From positions 3,457,001-3,521,000 of the forward strand of contig NZ_JACGXA010000001.1 in assembly GCF_014138045.1 (NCBI RefSeq): a stretch of 64,000 nt of DNA. Reading direction: 5' to 3'. Source of the DNA: Nocardioides ginsengisegetis (GTDB taxonomy: Bacteria > Actinomycetota > Actinomycetes > Propionibacteriales > Nocardioidaceae). Numbering within the stretch: position 1 is the stretch's first letter; each line of letters starts with the position of its first letter. A program made the position numbers and the translations under genes. The notes under the pieces are model-generated. The model was not told the DNA's origin. It ran no database searches and saw only the letters and a program-made list of their open reading frames with translations. This document shows, one piece after another, positions 8,192 through 17,046 of this stretch.

Positions 8192-8809
8192 GTGACCGAC
8201 GAGTACGACCTCGACGAGCAGCGGGACATCTGGGACGCCGAGGCCGCGGCCTTCGACGAGGCCCCCGACCACGGCCTGCGCGACCCCGCCGTGCGGCAGG
8301 TCTGGCGCGAGCTGCTGCTGCACAACCTGCCCGACGCCCCCGGCCGGGCCGCCGACCTCGGCTGCGGCACCGGCACCCTCTCGCTGCTCCTCGCCGACGC
8401 CGGGTGGCGCGTCGACGGCCTCGACCTCTCCCCCGAAATGGTCCGCCTCGCCCGCGCCAAGGCCGGCTCGCGCACCGACGTCTCCTACGTCGAGGGCGAC
8501 GCGTCGGCGCCGCCGTTCGAGGCCGGCGCCTACGACGTCGTCCTGTGCCGCCACGTGCTGTGGGCGCTGCCCGACCCCGTCGACACGCTGCGGCGCTGGG
8601 AGGCGCTGCTCGCCCCGGGCGGCCGCCTGGTCCTGGTCGAGGGTCGCTGGTTCAACGGGGCCGGGCTGGCCGCGCGCGAAACCGTCGAGCTGCTCGCCTC
8701 CGTCGGGCGGCAGGCGGACCTGACCCTGCTGCCGGAGCCGGCGTACTGGGGCCGGGAGATCACCGACGAGCGCTACCTCGTGGTGAGCCGATCGGCCGCA
8801 CTCGCGTGA
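8192..8809 (+). CDS. Class I SAM-dependent methyltransferase
   Basis: This 205-residue protein has the glycine-rich SAM motif DLGCGTGTLSLLLA (about residues 55-68), the acidic post-motif residue in VDGLDLSPEMV, and a motif II acid in YVEGDASAPPFE. It belongs to the Methyltransf_11/25 type, which acts on small molecules. The start is GTG with only a weak ribosome site. Neighbours give no pathway clue, so the substrate is unknown. Confidence 0.82.
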   Translation: MTDEYDLDEQRDIWDAEAAAFDEAPDHGLRDPAVRQVWRELLLHNLPDAPGRAADLGCGTGTLSLLLADAGWRVDGLDLSPEMVRLARAKAGSRTDVSYVEGDASAPPFEAGAYDVVLCRHVLWALPDPVDTLRRWEALLAPGGRLVLVEGRWFNGAGLAARETVELLASVGRQADLTLLPEPAYWGREITDERYLVVSRSAALA

Positions 8810-8918
8810 CATGGCTCACGCTCGCGCCGATTTTGCGCCACCCCGGCGTTTCGGGGACCGTCGCTCGGGGATTCTTCACACGCGCCATGGGGACAACTCA
8901 CCGAACTCGAGGAGAGAC

Positions 8919-10063
8919 GTGCACCACACGCTCGACACACCCCACAGGCCTGCCCTGACGACCCGCCGGTCCCGCGCCGGCGCCCTGACCCTCCCGCTCG
9001 TCCTGCTGGTCGGCGTGCTCGCCGCCCTGGTCGGCATCGCCCCGGGCCCCGCAACGGCCCGGACCACCAGCACCACCGCCTCCACCGCCAGCCCCACCAC
9101 CGGCCCCACCGCTTCCGCGCCGTCCGAGTGCGCGACGTCCGGCACCTACGTCTGGTCCCACCTGCACGCGTGCGGCTGGCCCAGCGGCGGGACCACCGGC
9201 CCGCAGGCGAAGAACTGCCCCGGGGGCACGCTCACGCCCCGCGGCGACAACAACCAGTCCGTGATCCACCTGCGCACCGCCGGCGCCCTGGTCAGCTGCC
9301 AGCAGATCAAGGGCTGCCTGAGCGTCGAGGCGCCCAACGTCGTCATCCGTGACGTGGCCGTGCAGTGCACCAGCGGCCGCACCGGCGAGGACGCCAACGG
9401 CACCGCCGTCATCAGCGTCACGCACGGTGCGAGCGCCAAGATCGTCCGCACGGCCACCGACGGACTGCGCGGCGTCCACGCCTGCGTGTGGCACATGGGC
9501 ACCGCGCTCGAGGTCAACCGGCTGGACTGCAAGCACGTCAACGACGGCGTCTTCAGCTGGGCCTCGTCCGGCGACTCCAGCGAGGGTGACCACTTCACGG
9601 TCCTCAACAGCTACCTGCACAGCTTCACGACCCGCACGGCCAACGGACACATCGACGGCTACCAGACCGAGGGCGCCTCGCACGGCCTGATCCGGCACAA
9701 CACGCTGCTGATGACCTCGGACGACAACAACTCCTCCGACAGCGCGATCGCGATCTGGGACGGCCAGAAGAGCAGCAGCGACATCCTGGTCAAGCACAAC
9801 CTGATCGCCGGTGGCGGCTTCTCCGTCTACGCCCACGACTACAGCCCCTCCGACAGCAACCCGTCGGGTGGCTTCAGCGTCACCGACGTGCGCTTCGTCG
9901 ACAACGTGTTCAGCAAGCGCCTGTTCGGTTGCGTCGGCCAGTGGGGCGTCTGGTTCACCCGCGGCCAGCCCACCGACGGCTGGCACCGCTCGGGCAACGA
10001 GGTCCTGGAGACCCAGGCGGACATCGACGACCAGAACCCCGAGAACGGCGGCCAGGTCTGCAG

Positions 10064-10067
<4 letters not shown>
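8919..10067 (+). CDS. Secreted right-handed beta-helix-like protein
   Basis: This 382-residue exported protein starts at GTG with GAGGAG four bases upstream. A twin-Arg-containing signal peptide (residues 1-48, hydrophobic LTLPLVLLVGVLAALVGIA) precedes a Thr/Ser/Pro-rich linker. A domain of about 300 residues follows with the repeating pattern of parallel beta-helix proteins (VIRDVAV, KIVRTAT, LIRHNTL, ILVKHNLI, VRFVDNVF). Six or more cysteines suggest disulfides. Such folds often bind or cleave polysaccharide, but I see no recognised catalytic signature. The 3' end overlaps the convergent GNAT gene by four bases. Confidence 0.65.
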
Positions 10068-11745
<1,678 letters not shown>

Positions 11746-11753
11746 CGGAGCGA

Positions 11754-11812
11754 TAGTCCCCAACGTTCTTGTCGTCCGAACGCTCAGATGACGACAACAG
11801 CGGTGGGGACTA
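11754..11812. repeat. 59-nt palindromic repeat, copy 2
   Basis: This copy has the same length and the same arms as copy 1 at 636-694. Pairing i with 60-i gives 21 pairs over 23 positions, counting one G-U. Relative to copy 1, position pair 14/46 is swapped from A-T to T-A, while the A-G mismatch at 10/50 and the G-U at 13/47 are shared. The central loop is unrelated. It lies between convergent serC and the macro-domain gene, and its last three bases supply the TAG stop of the latter. Confidence 0.85.
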
Positions 11813-12307
11813 CCCCGACAGCGCCGCCCTCATCAGCTCGTACGTCGCCCCGTCGAACGCCACCAGCCGGGCCTCCGCGACATCGGTGTCGACCGCGCGG
11901 AACATCTCGAGGGCGGCGGCGATCGCGTCGTCCTTGGGCCAGCCGTAGACCCCGGCGCTGACCAGCGGGAACGCCACGGCGCCGGCGCCCAGCTCGTCGG
12001 CGACCTCCAGCGCCCGGCGGTAGCAGGACGTGAGCAGGCCGCGGTCGGTCTGACCGGCGGTGCGGTTGGGGCCGACGACGTGGATCACCCACCGGGCGGC
12101 CATCTCCCCCGCCGTCGTCCAGCCGGCGTCGCCGGTGGCCAGACCGTGCGGGAAACGGGCGACGCAGTCGGCCAGCACGGCCGGGCCTCCGGCGCGGTGG
12201 ATGGCGCCGTCGACGCCGCTCCCGCCGCGCATCCGGTTGTTGGCGGCGTTGACAACCGCGTCGACCTGCTGGCGGGTGATGTCGCCGTGGACCACCGTGA
12301 TCTCCAT
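11810..12307 (-). CDS. Macro-domain (ADP-ribose-binding) protein
   Basis: This 165-residue protein is a single macro domain. It has ITVVHGDITRQQVDAVVNAA then NNRM, and GGSGVDGAIHRAGG, the ADP-ribose cradle of the MacroD/YmdB type. It also has VSAGVYGWP near residue 120 and the terminal ALSG. These enzymes hydrolyse O-acetyl-ADP-ribose or remove ADP-ribose from protein. Key Asn residues (about 21, 24, 25) are present. The stop codon lies inside the palindromic repeat. The gene is divergent from the phosphatase gene across about 70 bases. Confidence 0.9.
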   Translation of the reverse strand: MEITVVHGDITRQQVDAVVNAANNRMRGGSGVDGAIHRAGGPAVLADCVARFPHGLATGDAGWTTAGEMAARWVIHVVGPNRTAGQTDRGLLTSCYRRALEVADELGAGAVAFPLVSAGVYGWPKDDAIAAALEMFRAVDTDVAEARLVAFDGATYELMRAALSG

Positions 12308-12376
12308 GAACCAGACGCTAGCCCGACCCCGGGCCCTATGCTCCGAAAGGTGGGGCCGACAGGAGGGCTGGGAATC

Positions 12377-13663
12377 GTGGCGGGCGTGCTCGACGCGGCT
12401 GAAGCCGCGTCCCCGGTCGAGGCCGTCGAGGCCGTCACGCGTGAGTTCGGAAAGGCCCTCGGTGCGGCCAGGATCTCCTTCCTCATCGCCGACCTCTCCG
12501 GCCGGGCTCTCGTGCGGCTGGCCCACATCCGGCTGGGAGCCGACGACGGCGCCGAGACCCCCGACCCGCTCGGGCGCAACGAGCGCCGGTCCCTCGAGGA
12601 GTCGGCAACGGTCCTTCCCTTCGACGGGGGGCCGGCCGAGCAGGCGGTGCGCTCCCAGCAGGTGCGGGTGGTGGCGCCCGGCCAGCCGGGGGCCGAGGCC
12701 GAGGACCTGAGCCTGTGGCGCGTGCTGGCCCCGGTGACCGAGCGCGGTGAGGTCATCGGACTCCTGGAGATCGTGCTGCCCGCGGAGCCATCACAAGAAC
12801 ACGTGGGTGAGATCTCGAGGCTGGCCCACCTGCTGGCCTTCGTGGTGATCGCCAACCGTCGCCACACCGACCTCTACGAGTGGGGACAGCGCACCCGCCC
12901 CTTGAGCCTGTCCGCCGAGATCCAGCACCGACTGCTTCCCGGCCCCCAGACGTGTGAGGCAGGGTCCTTCACGCTCGCGGGGTGGCTGGAGCCGGCGGCG
13001 GGCATCGCCGGGGACACCTTCGACTTCAGCCTGGCGCGCGACCAGCTGCACCTGTCCCTCACCGACGCGATGGGACACGGCGTCGGGGCCGCCCTCACCG
13101 CCACCCTGTGCGTGGGGAGCCTGCGCAACGCGCGCAACGAGGGCGCCTCCCTGCTCGAGCAGGTCACCACGACCAACGCCGCACTCACCGAGCACGCCGA
13201 GCAGATCGGGCTCGAGGACTTCGTCACCGGACTGATCGGCCGCGTCGACCTGCGCACGGGGTCGATGGAGCTGGTCAACGCGGCCCACGTCGCGCCCTAC
13301 CTCGCACGCGGACCGCACGTGCGCACCCTCGACCTGACCGTGGACCTCCCCCTCGGCCTGTTTCCCGGCACCACCTACACCGGCAACCAGCTGACCCTGC
13401 TGCCGGGCGACCGCATCGTCTTCGTCACCGACGGCATGCTGGAGCGCAACGCCGTCGACGTCGACCTTCCCCGCGAGATCGCGCAGACCCGCGGGCTTCA
13501 CCCGCGCGAGGCGGTCCGGGCGCTCGCCGACCGGGTGCTCGAGGCCACCGGGCAGGCGTTGAGCGACGACGCCACCGTCCTGTGCCTGGACTGGCACGGC
13601 CACCACGGGCGGGACCGCGACAGCCTCCACGGAGCAGACCGGGTGCGCGCCAGCGGCGGGTGA
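12377..13663 (+). CDS. GAF-domain SpoIIE-type PP2C phosphatase (RsbU-like)
   Basis: This is a protein of about 428 residues. The N-terminal 170 residues resemble a GAF sensor domain and the C-terminal 230 a PP2C SpoIIE serine phosphatase. Metal-binding acidic residues appear in AGDTFDF, LTDAMGHGVGAA, VTDGMLE and SDDATVL. Such phosphatases dephosphorylate anti-sigma antagonists in partner-switch stress pathways, but no anti-sigma or antagonist gene is adjacent. GTG 12377 was chosen for the AGGAGG ten bases upstream; ATG 12338 is an in-frame alternative that has no ribosome site. The first Asp motif is AGD rather than the usual GGD. Confidence 0.85.
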   Translation: MAGVLDAAEAASPVEAVEAVTREFGKALGAARISFLIADLSGRALVRLAHIRLGADDGAETPDPLGRNERRSLEESATVLPFDGGPAEQAVRSQQVRVVAPGQPGAEAEDLSLWRVLAPVTERGEVIGLLEIVLPAEPSQEHVGEISRLAHLLAFVVIANRRHTDLYEWGQRTRPLSLSAEIQHRLLPGPQTCEAGSFTLAGWLEPAAGIAGDTFDFSLARDQLHLSLTDAMGHGVGAALTATLCVGSLRNARNEGASLLEQVTTTNAALTEHAEQIGLEDFVTGLIGRVDLRTGSMELVNAAHVAPYLARGPHVRTLDLTVDLPLGLFPGTTYTGNQLTLLPGDRIVFVTDGMLERNAVDVDLPREIAQTRGLHPREAVRALADRVLEATGQALSDDATVLCLDWHGHHGRDRDSLHGADRVRASGG

Positions 13664-13667
13664 AGGA

Positions 13668-14672
13668 CTAGGCCGTCGTCAGCAGCCGCAGCGTGGCGCG
13701 CTCGAGGGCCGCCTGCCGGGCGTCGGGACTGTCGTGGCTCCGCCGGGTGGTGCCCCGGATCGTGCGGCCCTGCTCGTAGGCCTCGATCACGCGGGGGTCG
13801 ACGTACGACGAGCGGGCCAGCGTGGGCGTGTTGCCGAGGAACGACGCGACCTCCTTCATCGCGCCCGAGACCGCACGCTTGCGGGACGCCTGGCTCTCCC
13901 CCGGCTCCTCGGTCTCCGCGAGCGCGGCGGCCGCCAGCACGGTCGCGTGCCAGGTCCGGAAGTCCTTCGCGGTGGCCTCGAGACCGGTGCTCGCGCGGAC
14001 GTACTCGTTGACCAGCGCCGGCAGCATCGACCGCCAGGAGCGCCCGTCCTTGTAGGACAGCAGCCGCAGGTCCTGACCGCGCCGGCGCCGCATGATGTCG
14101 ATCGCCTCGATCACGACGGCGTCGTCGATCTCGATGCGGTGGTCGACGCCGGACTTGCCGGTGAACGTGAAGACCAGCCGGTCCTGCCGGCGTCGCACGT
14201 GGCGCCGCTCGAGCGTGGTCAGGCCGAAGCTGCCGTTGGTGTCGGCGTAGACGTCGTTGCCGATCCGGAAGTAGCCGAGGTCCAGCAGGCGTACGGCGGC
14301 CGCGCAGGCCCGCTCGAGCGGCATGCCCTCGCGCCCGAGGTCGGTCAGGACGAGCTCGCGCGCCCGGGTCAGCGCCTTGCCGAACTCCAGCATCCGGTCG
14401 AACTTCTCCGCGTCCCGCCGGGCCCGGAAGTCCGGGTGGTAGAGGTACTGGCGCCGGCCGGCGTCGTCGGTGCCGACGGCCTGGAGGTGGCCGTTGGGCC
14501 ACGGACACACCCAGACGTCCTCCCACGCGGGCGGGATCACGAGGTCGCGCACGCGTTGGGCGTGCTCCTCGGGGAGCCGGGCGCCGTCCTCGTCGAGGTA
14601 GACGAACCCCCGGCCGGCACGGCGACGGGTCCAGCCGGGCTGGTCGGGCGAGGAGCGACGGGTCCGCGGCAT
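13668..14672 (-). CDS. DNA topoisomerase IB (poxvirus-like)
   Basis: This 334-residue type IB topoisomerase relaxes supercoils through a 3'-phosphotyrosyl intermediate. The nucleophile is Tyr290 (ARSSYVDPRV). The catalytic KDFRTWHAT segment is around 236-244, and Lys173 sits in the TGKSG beta-turn. The N-terminal domain holds the DVWVCPWPNGHLQA block. Length matches bacterial and poxvirus enzymes. In bacteria these are sporadic accessory topoisomerases. It is convergent with the phosphatase gene, with four bases between stops. Confidence 0.93.
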   Translation of the reverse strand: MPRTRRSSPDQPGWTRRRAGRGFVYLDEDGARLPEEHAQRVRDLVIPPAWEDVWVCPWPNGHLQAVGTDDAGRRQYLYHPDFRARRDAEKFDRMLEFGKALTRARELVLTDLGREGMPLERACAAAVRLLDLGYFRIGNDVYADTNGSFGLTTLERRHVRRRQDRLVFTFTGKSGVDHRIEIDDAVVIEAIDIMRRRRGQDLRLLSYKDGRSWRSMLPALVNEYVRASTGLEATAKDFRTWHATVLAAAALAETEEPGESQASRKRAVSGAMKEVASFLGNTPTLARSSYVDPRVIEAYEQGRTIRGTTRRSHDSPDARQAALERATLRLLTTA

Positions 14673-14723
14673 GGCCGGGAGCCTAGCCAGCGCGACAAAG
14701 GTCGCGGCTCACCCGCAGGAGGG

Positions 14724-15689
14724 TCAGCGCGGCCGCAGCGAGCGCAGCAGCACGACGAGGGCGGCGACGCCGATGCCGCCGGTGAGCAGCCAGGGCCACA
14801 CCGGCCGGTCATCGACCTGGATCCCGATGGACCGGTCGGGCACCCCCGGTGAGGGTGACGGCGGTGGGGTGGCCGCGGACGGCGGCGTGAGGGCGTCGCG
14901 CACCTCGGCCGGCAGCGAGACCCGCAGGACCGGCTCGTGCTGGCCCTCGGAGCTGACGAAGAGCGTGCCGCGGGCGTCGACCGCGATCCCCTCGCCCTGG
15001 TCCTGCACCGGGAGCCGGAACTCCCCGACCTTCTCCATCGAGGGGAAGGCATAGACGACGGCCATCGAGTAGTCGCGCAGCACGAGGTGCCGCCCGTCGG
15101 GGAAGAACGCCCCGTCGGTGGCGATGGGCAGCACGTCCCCCACGGCCCTCAGCCGGTTGGGCGAGGTGGCGGAGAGGTGTCTCGGCACGGCGTACAGCCG
15201 ACCGCCGAAGACATCCTTGGTCGCGACGTAGACCCGGCCGGTGCGCGGGTCGGACAGCAGCGTCTCGGCGTTGTGGGCGCGGTCCGGGTAGACCAGCTCG
15301 TACGCCGGCTCGTGGACCGTCGCGTCGGCGGCCCCGACCGGGACCCGGGTGATGCGGACCGAGTCGCGACCCTCGCCGTTGTCGCCGATGTCGCCCACCC
15401 AGACGTGGCCGGGCCCGGCCGGCGCGAGCGCCTCGACGTCGACGGGGTCCTCCGACCAGTGCGTCACCCCGACGGTGCGCCCGGTGGCCGGGTCGACCGC
15501 GAACACGCGCCCGGAGTCACCCGAGTCGTTGGTGGTCAGGAACAGACCGTCCTGCACGACCAGCGCGCTGGACTCGATGATCTCGGGGTCGGCGAACGTG
15601 AAGGCCGTCGTGCCCTGGGTGCCGGACGAGGAGACCGTCCCGAGCAGGAACGGCACGGCCGCCAGGACGCCGAGGATCCGGTCAGCCAT
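14724..15689 (-). CDS. Secreted, C-terminally anchored beta-propeller-like protein
   Basis: This 321-residue protein has an N-terminal signal peptide (residues 1-22) and a C-terminal membrane helix (WPWLLTGGIGVAALVVLL) with a basic end. A Pro/Ser-rich spacer precedes that helix, so the body is outside the cell. The body repeats blade-like motifs such as GRVFAVDPATG, HVWVGDIGDN, GRVYVATKDV, GRHLVLRDY and GTLFVSSEG. No catalytic signature was recognised. Its start overlaps the upstream methyltransferase gene by eight bases, so the two are co-transcribed. Confidence 0.65.
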   Translation of the reverse strand: MADRILGVLAAVPFLLGTVSSSGTQGTTAFTFADPEIIESSALVVQDGLFLTTNDSGDSGRVFAVDPATGRTVGVTHWSEDPVDVEALAPAGPGHVWVGDIGDNGEGRDSVRITRVPVGAADATVHEPAYELVYPDRAHNAETLLSDPRTGRVYVATKDVFGGRLYAVPRHLSATSPNRLRAVGDVLPIATDGAFFPDGRHLVLRDYSMAVVYAFPSMEKVGEFRLPVQDQGEGIAVDARGTLFVSSEGQHEPVLRVSLPAEVRDALTPPSAATPPPSPSPGVPDRSIGIQVDDRPVWPWLLTGGIGVAALVVLLRSLRPR

Positions 15690-16905
15690 GGCCCGGGAGC
15701 TCGGCGAGCAGCTCGGCCAGCCGCGGCCGGATCCCCCAGGTGGCGACGAGGTCGTCGTACTCCTTGCGCACGCCGCCGCCCTTGACCGGCGCCCCCGTCC
15801 GGACGGCCCGGAGCATGGTGTTGCGCGGGGTGTGCTGGCTCTCGACGAACTGCACCACGTCGACGCGGTAGCCCTCGATCCGCAGCAGCGAGGCCCGCAG
15901 CCCGTCGGTGAGGGTGTCCGCGAGGCGCTCGCGGAGGATGCCGTGGCGGGTGAGCATGGCGTAGGGCGCGGGGGTCGGCGCCTTGCGCAGCTGCGCCGCG
16001 ATGTCGTGGTGGCAGCACGGCGCGGCCAGGACCAGCTGGGCCTCCCACCCGACGGCGCGGGCGAGCGCCTCGTCGGTGGCGGTGTCGCAGGCGTGCAGGG
16101 CCAGCACCACCTCGGGCGCCCGGTCGAGCTGGGCGCCGGAGATCGAGCCGACCACGAACTGCGCGTCCACGCCGAGGTCGGAGGCGACCTTGCTGTTGTG
16201 CTCGCGCGACTGCTCCTTGACGTCGACGCCGGTGACGACGACGGGCAGCCCGCGGACGGAGGTCAGGAAGCGCTGGGCGGCGAAGGTCAGGTAGGCGTTG
16301 CCGCAGCCGAGGTCGACGATCCGGAGCGGCTCGTCGGCGGTCGGGGTGCGGAGCTGGCCCTTGGCCATCGCCTCGGTGACCGAGGCGTCGAGCAGCCGCA
16401 GGAACTCCTCGACCTGGCGGTACTTCGCCTGCCGGCTCGGCTTCAGCCGGCCCTGCGCGTCGGTGAGCCCGATCGCCCGGAAGACCGGGTCGTCCTCGGC
16501 GAGCAGCCGCTCCTTGTCGCGGTCGTGGCCGCGGTCGACCTCGACCTCCTCGGTGCGCTCGGTGGTGTGCAGCATCGCCTCGAGCTTCTTGGTCACCCGG
16601 ACCTGGTGGCTCTGGGTCGTGGTCTCGACGTGCCAGTTGGCGAACGGCTCGTCGAGCAGCCCGTCGACCGCGTCGCGCGCCTCGTCCCCCACGGCGTGGT
16701 TGGAGGTGTGCGCCTGGGTCTCGTCGTACGCCGTGACCTGCAGGTGGCGGCCGGCCTTGAGGTCGACGTAGCGCAGCTCGACGCGCTTCCAGCGGGTCTG
16801 CTGGCCCTTCTGGCGCCCGGACGCGACGGCCTTGACCAGCGTCTCGGGGTCGAGCAGGTGGCCGCGCATCTTCGCGAGGACCCGCAGGAGGGGTTCGGCG
16901 CTCAC
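15682..16905 (-). CDS. SAM-dependent methyltransferase (Methyltransf_32 type)
   Basis: This 407-residue protein has a N-terminal region of about 170 residues and a C-terminal methyltransferase domain. The SAM motif is VDLGCGNAYLTFAA and the later LALHACDTATDEALA with APCCHH fits the PF13679 family (RRNAD1/METTL25-like), implicated in RNA or protein methylation. Start is GTG, overlapping the stop of a 29-residue membrane peptide gene (GTGA). Downstream it overlaps the beta-propeller gene. The substrate is unknown. Confidence 0.75.
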   Translation of the reverse strand: MSAEPLLRVLAKMRGHLLDPETLVKAVASGRQKGQQTRWKRVELRYVDLKAGRHLQVTAYDETQAHTSNHAVGDEARDAVDGLLDEPFANWHVETTTQSHQVRVTKKLEAMLHTTERTEEVEVDRGHDRDKERLLAEDDPVFRAIGLTDAQGRLKPSRQAKYRQVEEFLRLLDASVTEAMAKGQLRTPTADEPLRIVDLGCGNAYLTFAAQRFLTSVRGLPVVVTGVDVKEQSREHNSKVASDLGVDAQFVVGSISGAQLDRAPEVVLALHACDTATDEALARAVGWEAQLVLAAPCCHHDIAAQLRKAPTPAPYAMLTRHGILRERLADTLTDGLRASLLRIEGYRVDVVQFVESQHTPRNTMLRAVRTGAPVKGGGVRKEYDDLVATWGIRPRLAELLAELPGHG

Positions 16906-16991
16906 TTGTTGACCACCGAGGCAATGACGACGAGCAGGAGCAGCGCCACCAGGGCCACCGGGATGACGAGGCGGCGATGGCGGGGATTCAC
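16902..16991 (-). CDS. Putative 29-residue single-helix membrane peptide
   Basis: GTG at 16991 opens a frame encoding a basic N-terminus (NPRHRR) and one hydrophobic helix (LVIPVALVALLLLVVIASVV), ending in TGA that overlaps the methyltransferase start as GTGA. The overlap and the clear helix argue that it is translated. The ribosome site is weak and no family is recognised. Confidence 0.4.
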   Translation of the reverse strand: MNPRHRRLVIPVALVALLLLVVIASVVNK

Positions 16992-17046
16992 GCGGGGTCC
17001 CTGCGGGATCGTGGAGCGCCAGCGGAGCGATCTCGTGGGGTGCGAT

